A DNA stretch of 64,000 nt from Streptomyces sp. NBC_00273 (GCF_036178145.1 NZ_CP108067.1:9749001-9813000); one strand, 5' to 3'. Shown: positions 43,312 through 52,462, numbered from the stretch's first letter. A program made the numbers and translations. The notes: a model not told the origin generated them from the sequence alone.

Positions 43312-44157
43312 TCACTGGTCTCGCTGTTGTGCGCTGGTGACGGCGAGCACGGCTGCGGTGAGCGCCCACACCGCGTAGACGGTCCAGGCTCCGCCGGTCG
43401 TCCACGGAAAGTCGGTCTGGGGGGAGCCGACCTCCACGAGCCGCAACCACGCCTGGTAGAGCGTGGCGTGGCCGGCGACTGCCGACCAGTGGCGGCCGTC
43501 GGTGAAGATGATGGGCAGTACGAGGATGGCTACCACCGAGGCGATCATGGTGGCCGAGGTGTGCCTGATGACGGAGCCGATGGCCATGCCGACGACCGCG
43601 CACACGGGCGCGAGGAGGGCGGACGCCGCTACGACGCGCAGGGCGCCCGGATAGCTGATCGAGATGCCTGCGTCCCGGCCGTCGAGGATCGCCTGCGTCA
43701 GCCCGAACGAGGCCCCCGCGACGATCGCGCCGAAGACGGTGGTGACGGCCGTGACGACCACCGTTTTGGCGGCCATCACCGAACGGCGGGCCGGAACGGC
43801 CGCGAACGTCGTACGGATGGTGCCCGTGCTGTACTCGCCGAGGATCGCGACGGCGCCGATTGCACCGAGGGCGAGCATCATGACCATGACGGCGTTCGCT
43901 GTGAACGCCTCCTGCAGCGGAATTCCGGCCCGGACGAAGTCTGCCCGGTCCGCCGCGCTCCGCTCCGGCCAGTAGTTGTAGGTGTCGTAGGCAATGCCCG
44001 CGTTGAACGCGATGACGGCCAGTGCGGTGGCCCCGTACGCGATCCAGGTTGAGCGAAGCGACCGAAGCTTGATCCACTCGGCGGCCACCAGGTCGTTAAA
44101 GCGGGCGCGGGGTTCGTCGGCGCCAAGTCCGCCAACGGGAGCGTACGTCGTGGTCAC
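43312..44157 (-). CDS. ABC transporter permease (ABC-2 type)
   Basis: A 281-residue membrane protein starting at GTG 44157, which overlaps the stop of the ATPase gene. About six transmembrane segments can be read: residues 38-56 (WIAYGATALAVIAFNAGIAY), 90-110, 135-160 (VTAVTTVFGAIVAGASFGL), 175-200, 205-225 (MIASVVAILVLPIIF) and 250-272. The N-terminal amphipathic RFNDLVAAEWIKLRSLRSTW precedes the first helix, as usual in this family. With the ATPase it would form a bacitracin/lantibiotic-type exporter or resistance pump, controlled by the divergent two-component system. Confidence 0.9.
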   Translation of the reverse strand: MTTTYAPVGGLGADEPRARFNDLVAAEWIKLRSLRSTWIAYGATALAVIAFNAGIAYDTYNYWPERSAADRADFVRAGIPLQEAFTANAVMVMMLALGAIGAVAILGEYSTGTIRTTFAAVPARRSVMAAKTVVVTAVTTVFGAIVAGASFGLTQAILDGRDAGISISYPGALRVVAASALLAPVCAVVGMAIGSVIRHTSATMIASVVAILVLPIIFTDGRHWSAVAGHATLYQAWLRLVEVGSPQTDFPWTTGGAWTVYAVWALTAAVLAVTSAQQRDQ

Positions 44158-45062
44158 TGGGGGTCTCCTGCGAGGTATTGCACGCTGTCGGCGGTGAGCT
44201 CCATGAACGCCTCTTCCAATGAGGCGGACCGGGTGCTGAGGTGATGCAGCAAAATGCGGTGCTCCATGGCGATCTCACCGATCCGGACCGCGGTCACACC
44301 GGTCACAGCAAGCAGGTCGCCCGCCGTGTCCACGGCCGCGCCCTCGGCCGTCAGTAGATCTCTCAGGACGGCAGCGGCGGGCGTGCCCACCGTGACGCTC
44401 TGCTGGGTGCCGCGAGCGGAGAACTCCGCGAGGCTTTCCGCCGCGATCAGTTCGCCGCGGCCGATGACGATCAGCTGGTCGGCGGTGTGCTCCATCTCGG
44501 ACATGAGATGGCTGGAGACGAACACCGTGCGGCCCTCGGCGGCGAGCCGCCTGAACAGGTCACGCACCCACTTCACGCCTTCCGGGTCGAGGCCGTTGAG
44601 CGGTTCGTCGAAGAGCAGGACCGGTGGATCGCCGAGCAGGGCGGAAGCGATGCCGAGCCGCTGCTTCATGCCGAGCGAGAATCCGCCGATGCGGCGCCGG
44701 GCGACCTCGGCGAGGCCGACCTCCCGCAGCACCTCCTCCACCCGGCGCTGCGGGATGCGGTTGCTGCGGGCCAGGGCGGACAGCTGCGCCGCCGCGCTGC
44801 GCCCGCCGTGCACATCGTGCGCGTCGAGAAGGGAGCCGACATGACGCAGGCCGCGAGGGCGGTCGCGAAAGGAACGGCCGTCGACGGTGACGGTGCCTCT
44901 GGTGGGCTCATGCAAGCCGAGGATCATCCGCAGCGTGGTGCTCTTGCCGGCGCCGTTCGGACCGAGAAACCCGGTCACCTGGCCGGGTCGCACGGTGAAG
45001 GTCAGATCTTTGACGGCCGTCGTGCCGCCGTATCGCTTCGTGAGCTCGTTGACTTCGATCAC
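44154..45062 (-). CDS. ABC transporter ATP-binding protein
   Basis: A 302-residue ATPase. GTG 45062 is chosen because VIEVNELTKRYGGTTAVKDL begins the domain. Walker A GFLGPNGAGKSTTLRMILGL, signature GFSLGMKQRLGIASALL, Walker B PVLLFDEPLNGLDPEG and VFVSSHLMSEMEHTAD are all present. The C-terminal ~80 residues (VGTPAAAVLRDLLTAEGAAV) form the regulatory extension found in DrrA/NatA-type exporters. It is translationally coupled to the permease and divergent from the histidine kinase at 45196. Confidence 0.94.
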   Translation of the reverse strand: MIEVNELTKRYGGTTAVKDLTFTVRPGQVTGFLGPNGAGKSTTLRMILGLHEPTRGTVTVDGRSFRDRPRGLRHVGSLLDAHDVHGGRSAAAQLSALARSNRIPQRRVEEVLREVGLAEVARRRIGGFSLGMKQRLGIASALLGDPPVLLFDEPLNGLDPEGVKWVRDLFRRLAAEGRTVFVSSHLMSEMEHTADQLIVIGRGELIAAESLAEFSARGTQQSVTVGTPAAAVLRDLLTAEGAAVDTAGDLLAVTGVTAVRIGEIAMEHRILLHHLSTRSASLEEAFMELTADSVQYLAGDPQ

Positions 45063-45195
45063 GGGGACAACGGTGCCGGTGGGCGACCCCGCCCGTAATC
45101 GGACCACCGATGACAATCGGAGAGGACGGGTGTCAACCCTGGTTGTACGGCCACGGTCGGATGTGCCGTCAGATGCAGGTGCTTACGATTAAGGC

Positions 45196-46449
45196 ATGTC
45201 CGCCTCACCGCCGCTGCCGTTGCCGCTGCTCAAACGCATACCGCCGGGCCTGTGGACGGCACTGGCGTGGTATGCGGCAGCAGTGGAACCCATCGTCGAG
45301 TACGTAGTGATGCCGCAAGTGCCGACGTACTCGCTCAACTACCCCCAGGACGGGCTCGACTCGCTCGGAGCCCAGGCGCTGCTCGCCGTCGCCTTCGTGC
45401 TGATCCTGGCCGGCAGCGCGGTGCTGCGCCGCAGGACCTCCGCGGCGTACGGTCTGGTGATCGTCGGTACGGTCATCTCGACGGTGGCTTGGCGTCAGGA
45501 TGAGATTCCGCCCACGCAGTTCCTGGCCGTGGATTTCGCCCTCTGCTACATCGCAGCCACCCGGCCTCGGCGGAACTCGCTCACCGCGGCCGCCGCAGCG
45601 CTCGGCACACTCGCCGGCTACCTCGTCCTGCGGTTGATCACGGGCGACGATTCCAGCGTCGCGCAGGAGCCGTTCGTGGCCCTGACCGTGGTCATCGCCT
45701 GGCTCATCGGTAATTCGTCGCATCAGGCCCGTGCCCACACCGCAGAGTTGCACGCCCGGGCCGCCGCCGAGGCCGTCACCGCCGAACGGCTGCGCATCGC
45801 CCGCGAGATGCACGACACCGTCGCCCACAGCATCGGCATCATCGCCCTGCAGGCCGGCGCCGCGGCCCGGGTCATCGAAACCCAGCCGGCCAAAGCCCGC
45901 GAGGCGATGCTCACCGTGGAGATGGCCGGCCGCGAGACGCTGTCCGGGCTGCGAAGGATGCTCGGCGCGCTGCGCCAGGCCGACCAGGATGAGGAACGTC
46001 AAGGCCGCGCGCACACGCCGGCGCCCCTGCGACCGGCCGCCGGCCTGGCGAACGTGGAACAGCTCGCCGCGACGACCACGGCCGCCGGAGTCCGCGTGGA
46101 GGTGCGGTGGCAGGGCAGGCGCCGCCCTCTGCCAGCCGACATCGACCTCGCGGCGTTCCGGATCGTCCAGGAGTCGGTGACCAACGCCGTACGGCACTCG
46201 GGGGCCGATTCCTGCCTCGTGCGCGTCGAATACCGCGCGGACGAACTCGCCGTCGAGGTCTCGGACCGAGGGAAAGGCGGCGGCACCACCACCGACACCG
46301 GGTATGGCCTGATCGGCATGCGCGAGCGTGCTGCCCTGCTGCGCGGCGATTTCACGGCCGGGCCCCGTCCCGGGGGTGGCTTCCTGGTAGCGGTCAGATT
46401 GCCGATACCGACAATGACTGAGGCAGAAGAGAAGGCGAGAGCCAGATGA
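45196..46449 (+). CDS. Sensor histidine kinase (HisKA_3, NarL-type)
   Basis: A 417-residue membrane kinase. The N-terminal ~170 residues hold about five transmembrane segments (for example ALLAVAFVLILAGSAVL, LGTLAGYLVLRLI). The phospho-acceptor is the histidine in RLRIAREMHDTVAHSIGII, and the ATPase has N-box ESVTNAVRHSGADS and G-boxes SDRGKGGGTT/YGLIGMRERAALL. Its stop overlaps the response regulator start by 4 bases. Divergent orientation to the ABC transporter suggests it senses a compound pumped by that transporter. Confidence 0.94.
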   Translation: MSASPPLPLPLLKRIPPGLWTALAWYAAAVEPIVEYVVMPQVPTYSLNYPQDGLDSLGAQALLAVAFVLILAGSAVLRRRTSAAYGLVIVGTVISTVAWRQDEIPPTQFLAVDFALCYIAATRPRRNSLTAAAAALGTLAGYLVLRLITGDDSSVAQEPFVALTVVIAWLIGNSSHQARAHTAELHARAAAEAVTAERLRIAREMHDTVAHSIGIIALQAGAAARVIETQPAKAREAMLTVEMAGRETLSGLRRMLGALRQADQDEERQGRAHTPAPLRPAAGLANVEQLAATTTAAGVRVEVRWQGRRRPLPADIDLAAFRIVQESVTNAVRHSGADSCLVRVEYRADELAVEVSDRGKGGGTTTDTGYGLIGMRERAALLRGDFTAGPRPGGGFLVAVRLPIPTMTEAEEKARAR

Positions 46450-47105
46450 CCATCCGCGTCGTACTTACCGACGACCAGCCCCTGGTCCGCGCCGCCCTGC
46501 AGATGGTCATCACCGACACCGCGGACATCGAGGTGGTGGGCGAGGCCGGAGACGGCGCGGAAGCGGTACGACTGACGGAGGAACTCGCCCCCGACGTCGT
46601 CGTGATGGACCTCCGCATGCCCGGCATGGACGGCATCGAGGCCACCCGGCTGATCACGAAGGGCACCGGCTCCGCACGCGTCGTCGTCCTGACGACCTTC
46701 GACGACGACGACTACGTCTACGGGGCCCTGCACGCCGGCGCGTCCGGATTCCTCCTCAAGGACATGGCCCTGGACGACATCCTCTCCGCAATCCGGATCG
46801 TTGCCGCCGGGGACGCTCTGATCGCACCAGCCGTCACACGCCGGCTGATCAAAGATTTCACCGCCCGACCCGCAGCGTCACCGCCGCGGCGGGCAGAGCT
46901 CGGCGCCATCACCGCCCGGGAACGCGAGGTGCTGACCCTCGTCGGCAGGGGCCTGTCCAATACGGAGATCGCAGGCGAGCTCTGCATCAGCATCGCCACC
47001 GCCAAGACCTACCTGACCCGCCTGCTCGCCAAGCTCAATGCCCGCGACCGGGTACAGCTGGTAATCCTGGCCTACGAGGCGGGCCTGGTGGCAACATCCC
47101 AGTGA
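46446..47105 (+). CDS. LuxR/NarL-family response regulator
   Basis: A 219-residue regulator. Receiver domain residues 1-120: TDDQPLVRAALQMVI, phospho-acceptor aspartate in APDVVVMDLRMPGMDGIEAT, threonine/lysine in VVVLTTFDDDDY and GFLLKDMALDDIL. The LuxR helix-turn-helix is at 155-215: LGAITAREREVLTLVGRGLS, NTEIAGELCISIATAKTYL. It forms a pair with the kinase and likely activates the divergent ABC operon. Sequence is complete. Confidence 0.95.
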   Translation: MTIRVVLTDDQPLVRAALQMVITDTADIEVVGEAGDGAEAVRLTEELAPDVVVMDLRMPGMDGIEATRLITKGTGSARVVVLTTFDDDDYVYGALHAGASGFLLKDMALDDILSAIRIVAAGDALIAPAVTRRLIKDFTARPAASPPRRAELGAITAREREVLTLVGRGLSNTEIAGELCISIATAKTYLTRLLAKLNARDRVQLVILAYEAGLVATSQ

Positions 47106-47211
47106 GTGGACGGACTCCCCGCACAGCGAGCACCGTCCGCCGGTGCGCGATCCACGCGAGGCCGATCCAACCCCGCCTGCCGTCAGTACACAGGTTGATC
47201 AAGGTTCTGGC

Positions 47212-47637
47212 TCACCGCCGACTGTCACCGGGGGCCAGAAGGCTGGTCAACTCGGCGATGGCCGCCGGTGAGGGCTTGAAGTAACGGCGGAGGTTCTCCG
47301 GCTTCTTGTGACGCGACTTGGCCATCAGCATGAGCAGTGAAGCACCTTGCTCGCCGAGGTGCGTGAGAGCAGAGTGCCGGTACTCGTGAAGGTCCCAACC
47401 GCTGCCCGGTCCACGAACTGCGGTATGCCCATCCAGTAGGGCGCGGGCCTGGCCGTACGAGAGCCGGGCGAAGTCTGGGTCCGGACACACGTCTCGCGGG
47501 CCCACCACCTTCCCAGGGCCGGCTCGGCGGTGGGTGACGAAAACCGGCCCGCGCGTACGTCCCTTGAGCAACCGGGGCAAAAGCCTGGCCGTGCCCGCGT
47601 CCCAGTACACAGTCTCCACCAGCTCCAGCGCGGCACC
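47212..47637 (-). pseudogene. Tyrosine recombinase, C-terminal fragment
   Basis: The minus strand encodes the catalytic end of an integrase: [20 protein letters not shown], the HxxR region [20 protein letters not shown] and the nucleophile tyrosine in [14 protein letters not shown], stop 47212. At about 47640 it fuses to plus-strand ku sequence, so the N-terminal domain and first catalytic arginine are missing. It differs in sequence from the integrase at the right edge. Confidence 0.8.
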
Positions 47638-47784
47638 TCGGACCGGATCCGCAACCGGCGGGTGAACGAACGCACGGGCAAGGAGGTCCAGCTGGAGGAC
47701 ATCGTCAAGGGCTTCGACACCGGCGAGGAGTACGTGCTCGACGAGCCGGGGGAGCTTGACGAGATCGCGCCGGGCCGGTCGAAG
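47638..47784 (+). pseudogene. ku (NHEJ) N-terminal-domain fragment
   Basis: Forty-nine codons in the plus strand read [40 protein letters not shown] and DEIAPGRSK, which is the first conserved segment of bacterial Ku (DxxRIR..VN..TG.EV...IVKGYE...YV...EL). Both ends are cut. Ku would bind DNA ends for non-homologous end joining. A ligase fragment of the same pathway lies at 53400-53591. Confidence 0.8.
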
Positions 47785-47829
47785 AGCTACTTGTCATTTT
47801 CGCCGTGGCTTCGGGAAATCAGGACTGGG

Positions 47830-48498
47830 TCAGCCCTGCTCCTTCGCCCTTGCCGCGTAGACGGGCACGTACTCCTGGCCGGAGACCTCCGCTATGGCCT
47901 GCACAATCAGGTCAGAGACAGCCCTTCGGGCACCAGCGTCAGCGGCGGAGTCCCCGTGCAAGGAGAGGTCGACGGGCTTGCCGAAGGTGACCTTGACCTT
48001 GGCCGGACGCGGAAGCACCCGCCCGGGCGGCAGGACGCGATCGGTGCCGCTCATGGCTACCGGCACCACGGGCGCGCCGGACTTGAGAGCCAGCCATGCC
48101 ACGCCCGTCTTGGCCCGGTAGAGCCGGCCGTCCGGGGAGCGTGTGCCCTCGGGGTAGATGCAGAAGACGCCGCCGTCCTTCACCACCCGAAGACACGCGT
48201 CAAGCGAGGCTACCGCCGCCCGTTGGTTCTCGCGGTCAACTGGAACCTGCCCACTGCCCCGCATGAAGGACGAGACGATCCGCGTCGGCCAGGAACCTCC
48301 CTCAAAGTACTCCGCCTTCGCCATGAAGGTCACCTGTCGGTCCAGTACCAGCGGCAGGAAGGTGGAGTCCACGAGGGACAGGTGGTTGGACGCGAGAATG
48401 ACGCCGTTCGACTGCGGCACATTCTCCATGCCCACGGCTTCGAGCCGCACCGCGGTACGCAGCATCGGTCCGGTCAGCCGCTTCAAGTGCGCATACAT
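47830..48498 (-). CDS. 1-acyl-glycerol-3-phosphate acyltransferase (PlsC-like)
   Basis: A 222-residue acyltransferase from ATG 48498 with GAGGAA 8 bases upstream. The catalytic NHX4D motif is in ILASNHLSLVDSTFLPLV, the glycerol-phosphate motif in FCIYPEGTRSPDGRLYRAKT, and motif VPVAMSGTDRVLPPG. The N-terminal helix HLKRLTGPMLRTAVRL may associate with the membrane. It would acylate lysophosphatidate in phospholipid synthesis. It is flanked by gene fragments; a TetR gene and MFS stub lie upstream on the same strand. Confidence 0.9.
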   Translation of the reverse strand: MYAHLKRLTGPMLRTAVRLEAVGMENVPQSNGVILASNHLSLVDSTFLPLVLDRQVTFMAKAEYFEGGSWPTRIVSSFMRGSGQVPVDRENQRAAVASLDACLRVVKDGGVFCIYPEGTRSPDGRLYRAKTGVAWLALKSGAPVVPVAMSGTDRVLPPGRVLPRPAKVKVTFGKPVDLSLHGDSAADAGARRAVSDLIVQAIAEVSGQEYVPVYAARAKEQG

Positions 48499-48547
48499 CA
48501 ATTCGTTCCTCTATCGGATCTGTGCCGGGCTCGCGGCGAGCGAACGC

Positions 48548-48649
48548 TGCAGGCTGCGCCACCAGCGGAACGGTGCCGTCCAGTGCGACGATCACCGCCC
48601 CGGCCACGCTGACGAGAAGCGGGACCTGGCGCCGCAGCCGCCCGGTCAT
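48548..48649 (-). pseudogene. MFS drug transporter, N-terminal stub
   Basis: ATG 48649 overlaps the tetR stop (ATGA) and begins TGRLRRQVPLLVSVAGAVIV, ALDGTVPLVAQP, the usual start of EmrB/QacA-type 14-helix transporters. Sequence after about 48548 is unrelated and runs into the acyltransferase region. The pump regulated by the TetR gene has been deleted. Confidence 0.65.
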
Positions 48650-49257
48650 GAGGCCATCGGCCCGAGATGGGCGTCCAGCGCAGCTTCGATCAACCGGTTG
48701 TGACTGTCGGAACCCTCGCCGCCGAGGGCGAGTTGCAGGCTGCCCCAGGACCTCAATTGGGCGATGCCGTGCAGGTTCGCCCACAGGGCAGCCGCGGTGA
48801 CTGCCGCCGAAGGCTCCAGCGCCTGTGCCCGGCACCGAGCGACGAGCTCGGTGAGGCGCTGGAACATCGGGAGCGTCGCCTCCCTCAGCCGAGGCCCGTC
48901 CGGAGTTCCACCCTGCTCGCCGCTGTCGAGCATGTCGTGACGGAACATCAACTCGAACATGCCGCGCCGTTCCAGTGCGTAGGCGACGTACACCCGCGCC
49001 AGCGCCGCCAACTCATCACGCGGCACGGCAGTCCCTGCCGTGGCTGCGGCGGACCGCGCGCCCAGCTCCTCGAAGCCTCTGCGCGCGATGGCCGACAACA
49101 GCGCCCGGTGTGTCGGGAAGTAGCGCCGCGGCGCACCGTGCGACACGCCTGCCCGGCGGGCGATCTCCCGAAGACCGACCGAAGCGGTGCCCTCAGACAG
49201 CACCAGCTCTACACCGGCATCGACCAGTCGCTCCCGCAAGGGCCCTTCGACATCCAT
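48646..49257 (-). CDS. TetR-family regulator
   Basis: A 203-residue repressor starting at ATG 49257. HTH: GPLRERLVDAGVELVLSEGT, SVGLREIARRAGVSHGAPRR, YFPTHRALLSAIARRGFEEL. The C-terminal half matches the TetR_C WHG type (LWANLHGIAQLRSWGSLQLA). Two palindromic TAGACAGTGTCTA sites overlap and follow the start codon region upstream, so autorepression is likely. Its natural target, the MFS gene coupled by ATGA, survives only as a stub. Confidence 0.92.
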   Translation of the reverse strand: MDVEGPLRERLVDAGVELVLSEGTASVGLREIARRAGVSHGAPRRYFPTHRALLSAIARRGFEELGARSAAATAGTAVPRDELAALARVYVAYALERRGMFELMFRHDMLDSGEQGGTPDGPRLREATLPMFQRLTELVARCRAQALEPSAAVTAAALWANLHGIAQLRSWGSLQLALGGEGSDSHNRLIEAALDAHLGPMAS

Positions 49258-49293
49258 AGACAGTGTCTACCAGACATTCATAGACAGTGTCTA
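49257..49293 (-). promoter_or_regulatory. Twin TAGACAGTGTCTA operators
   Basis: The 13-bp perfect palindrome TAGACAGTGTCTA occurs at 49257-49269 and 49281-49293, 24 bases apart (about two helical turns). The first overlaps the tetR start codon, which implies a leaderless or very short 5' UTR and direct repression by TetR dimers. Confidence 0.7.
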
Positions 49294-49934
49294 CCGACAA
49301 CTCGTCTGCGTGGACTGAGGGGTGGAGGTCCGCGTGGGCCTGCGATGCAGGCCGAGCCGGTCAGGCCGAGCCGGTTCACGGGATTCAGCTGCCGGTCGGG
49401 AGGAAGACGGCCACACCGTCGCGCGGGGGCGACTGCCGACCGGCACAGGTAGGCGACACCGCCGCGGCTTCGGTCGGCTCGCACCCGCAGGACTCATCGG
49501 GGCAGCGGTGCCCCCCCCTCGCGGAGAAGAGGGCCTAGTTCAGAGAAGAGATGAGTCCGAAGGACGGGACCCCGGTCCAGACGGATCAGGCCATCGTTGA
49601 TCACCACCTTGACGGTCAGTCAGGGGCGTGGCGGCTGGCGAGGACCAAGAGCCGGCCGACGGCGCAGTGTTTCGACGGCGAGCCGGCGGTGCGGAGGGTG
49701 GCGGCGTACCGCGGGCCGGGCGGCCTCCTGTGCAGCCGGGGATCTCCGCGCTCGCGTCGGTGGGCGGCAGGGCGGGTGATCGGGGTGGGCCTCAGCCGAC
49801 CAGGATGCCGCGTGCTTGGTGGACGAGGTGCGGCGGTGGAGCAGGCCTGGGTGGTGGAGTCGGGCTATAGTGCAGGCGTTTTGGGGACAGTCGGTAAGGC
49901 CGTGCCCCGATCGCATCGCCGAGGAGGCCGTCCG
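49294..49934. other. Intergenic, no confident gene
   Basis: About 640 bases. A tandem duplication of AGGCCGAGCCGGTC lies near 49351-49378. A plus-strand ATG at 49551 is in frame with the SDR gene but its product is arginine-rich. GAGGAGG at 49921 serves the SDR gene. Confidence 0.45.
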
Positions 49935-50627
49935 ATGGGACCCGTCACGCTGATCACCGGGGGCTCGACCGGCATTGGTGCCGCCACCGCCCGAGCCCTG
50001 CTCAAGGAGGGCCACCGGGTGGCTGTCAGCGGACGGGACGCGGACAAGCTGGCCGCCTTCGCCGCCACGGCCGGAGCGGGCGAGCGGCTGCTGACGATCA
50101 CCGGGGACACCAGCGACGAGCACGACGTGGCCGCCGCCGTGCGCCGCGTGGCGGACACCTGGGGCCGGCTGGACAACGCCATTGCCAACGCCGGGTTCTC
50201 GTTGCCCGGGAATCTGGAGAGCCACGCCCCCGAGGACATGCGGGCCATGATCCTCACCAACGTCCTGGGCCCGGCGCTGCTGGTGCGGGAGACCCTGCCG
50301 CAGCTCAGGGAGTCCAAGGGCCGGATCGTGCTGATGGGTTCGGTCGCGGGAGTGCGCCACACGCCCGGCAACCTGTACTCGGTCACCAAATGGGCCGTGC
50401 ACGCGCTGGCCGAGAACACACGGCTGCTGGTCGGCCAGGACGGGGTCGGCGTGACCGTCGTCGCTCCCGGGGTGGTGGACACCCCGTTCTGGGACGAGCG
50501 CGGCGGCAGCCCCGAGACGGCGCTGACCGCCGAGCAGATCGCGAACACGGTCGTCTTCGCCCTCAACCAGCCTGCGGGCGTGGACATCAACCACATCACC
50601 ATGCGGCCGACCGGGCAGCTCGGCTGA
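49935..50627 (+). CDS. Short-chain dehydrogenase/reductase
   Basis: A 230-residue classical SDR from ATG 49935 with GAGGAGG 7 bases upstream. Cofactor motif TLITGGSTGIGAATARALLK (TGxxxGIG), NAG motif NAIANAGFSL, catalytic serine in IVLMGSVAGVRHTP and YxxxK in LYSVTKWAVHALAEN. An arginine in VAVSGRDADKL suggests NADP(H). The end is VDINHITMRPTGQLG, common in Streptomyces SDRs. Its last 17 codons plus 245 downstream bases are duplicated in inverted orientation at 4394-4688. Confidence 0.93.
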   Translation: MGPVTLITGGSTGIGAATARALLKEGHRVAVSGRDADKLAAFAATAGAGERLLTITGDTSDEHDVAAAVRRVADTWGRLDNAIANAGFSLPGNLESHAPEDMRAMILTNVLGPALLVRETLPQLRESKGRIVLMGSVAGVRHTPGNLYSVTKWAVHALAENTRLLVGQDGVGVTVVAPGVVDTPFWDERGGSPETALTAEQIANTVVFALNQPAGVDINHITMRPTGQLG

Positions 50628-50871
50628 GCAGGCTGTTAGAAGCGTTCCCAATCCGAAGGTAGGGTCAAGTTTTCCCAGGTCAGGTGTCTGTCTGTCCCTC
50701 GGCAGGCAGGCTCGAACCGTTGTGTCGGCGCGGGACTGGCCCCACAGTGTCCTGGCACCCGAGTTGCGCGGGAGGCCCCACTTCCATGCCCAGCCGACCA
50801 GAGGATCACCCGACCGAGTCGTCAGACTCGAACTCACGATCACCAAGCTCGATTGAACAACGGCTACTGAG
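50577..50871 (+). repeat. 295-bp segment, inverted partner of 4394-4688
   Basis: SDR 3' end and downstream DNA, ending in CTGAG at the left end of IS copy 2. Only about one substitution plus the middle base of the target differ from the other arm. Confidence 0.9.
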
Positions 50872-52453
50872 CTTGACGTTTAACCTCGCAGGTCACCCGA
50901 CCTGCTGATCTGCGGTTCTTCCCGGGACAGCAGGGGCGGCCGTTCTCCACGCTTCGAGATGTCGAGTCACGAGGCACCAGAGAACGGCCGCTGCTGATGA
51001 GTTTCCCTGCCGCCACGTCCGCAAGCGAGGCGTTGGACGTCTTGTCCCGCTTTCGGGTTGAGTTCTACGAGAGCCTGTACGCCCGCGCGGACGTGCTCTT
51101 CGAGCTGACCGACGCGGTGCTGTGCACCGATGGCCCGGTCAAGACACTGGTCGAGCTTTCCCTCGCGCATGAGATGCGGCGCGGGCACGGCGCCCTGTAC
51201 GCGGCTTTGGACAAGGGCTGGTGCGAACCGGCCCGTATGCGCCGGGCACTGGCCGACCTCCCGCTGCCCCGCGTCACCGACGGCCGCATCGCGTTGGCGG
51301 TGGATGTCTCCAATTGGCTGCGTCCCGACGCGAACACCAGCCCTGACCGGCTCTTCTGCCACGTCCACGGCCGCCGCGCCGACCGCAGCTGCGACCAGCT
51401 GATCCCCGGCTGGCCCTACTCCTTCGTCGCGGCCCTCGAATCGGGCCGCACCTCCTGGTGTGCCCTGCTGGACGCCGTCCGCCTGGGGCCGGCTGACGAC
51501 GCCACCACGGTTACCGCCGCCCAGCTGCGTGAAGTCGTCACCCGCATTATCGCCGCAGGCCACTGGCACGACGGTGACCTCGACATGCTGGTTGTGATGG
51601 ACGCCGGCTACGACAGCGCCTACCTCTCCCACGCCTTGGCCGATCTGCCCGTGGTTCTGGTCGGGCGCCTGCGCTCGGATCGCGTCATGCTCCGCGACGC
51701 GGGCCCGTCCCGCTCCGGCCCTCGGGGTGGGCGGCCGCGCAAGCACGGCGGCGTGCTGACCTTCGCCAAGCCGGAGTCCTGGCACGCACCGGCGGTCACC
51801 ACGTTGACGGACACCACCCGCTACGGGAAGGCGGAGGCGATGGCCTGGGACCGCATGCACCCCCGCCTGACCCATCGCGGACCCTGGCTGGAGCATGCCG
51901 CAGAAGAACTCCCGCTGCTGCACGGCACGTTGATCCGTCTCACCGTGGAACGACTGCCCGGCGAGGCCACCCCCAAGCCGGTGTGGCTGTGGTGCTCGGC
52001 CACCGGCGCCGCCCCGGCCACCGTGGACCTGTGGTGGCGGACGTTCCTGCGCAGGTTCGACATCGAGCACACCTTCAGAATGATCAAGCAGACACTCGGC
52101 TGGACCGCACCCCGTGTCCGTCACCCCGCCGCGGCCGACCTGTGGACCTGGCTGATCATCGCCGCACACACCCAGCTCCGCCTCGCCCGCCCCCTCGCCG
52201 AGGTCCTACGCCGCCCCTGGGAACGCCCCGTGAAGACCGAACGGCTGTCCCCAGCCCGCGTCCGGCGGGGGTTTCGCAACCTCCGCCGGAAGGCGGCCCG
52301 TCCCGCAGCCGCACCGAAACCGGGCAGGCCCGGCCCTGGGCGTCCGCCCGGCAGCCGCAACCAGCACAAGGCCCGCATCCAGGACGTCGGCAAGACCGTG
52401 AAACGCGCCGAAACGATCAAGGAACACGAACAGCAGCGAGGTTAAACGCCAAG
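50872..52453 (+). mobile_element. 1,582-bp insertion sequence, copy 2
   Basis: Same ends and length as copy 1 (2812-4393), flanked by a CTGAG duplication at 50867-50871 and 52454-52458. It separates the SDR region from the start of a frameshifted gene at 52463. Confidence 0.95.
50997..52445 (+). CDS. Transposase of 1,582-bp IS, copy 2
   Basis: A 482-residue DDE transposase identical in sequence to the product of 2937-4385, with aspartates in LAVDVSNWL and VVMDAGYDSAY and the glutamate in FDIEHTFRMIKQTLGW. Identity over the full protein indicates both copies are recent and probably functional. Both lie in the same orientation, so homologous recombination between them would delete or duplicate the intervening 48 kb. 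Confidence 0.93.
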   Translation: MSFPAATSASEALDVLSRFRVEFYESLYARADVLFELTDAVLCTDGPVKTLVELSLAHEMRRGHGALYAALDKGWCEPARMRRALADLPLPRVTDGRIALAVDVSNWLRPDANTSPDRLFCHVHGRRADRSCDQLIPGWPYSFVAALESGRTSWCALLDAVRLGPADDATTVTAAQLREVVTRIIAAGHWHDGDLDMLVVMDAGYDSAYLSHALADLPVVLVGRLRSDRVMLRDAGPSRSGPRGGRPRKHGGVLTFAKPESWHAPAVTTLTDTTRYGKAEAMAWDRMHPRLTHRGPWLEHAAEELPLLHGTLIRLTVERLPGEATPKPVWLWCSATGAAPATVDLWWRTFLRRFDIEHTFRMIKQTLGWTAPRVRHPAAADLWTWLIIAAHTQLRLARPLAEVLRRPWERPVKTERLSPARVRRGFRNLRRKAARPAAAPKPGRPGPGRPPGSRNQHKARIQDVGKTVKRAETIKEHEQQRG

Positions 52454-52462
52454 CTGAGCAGA

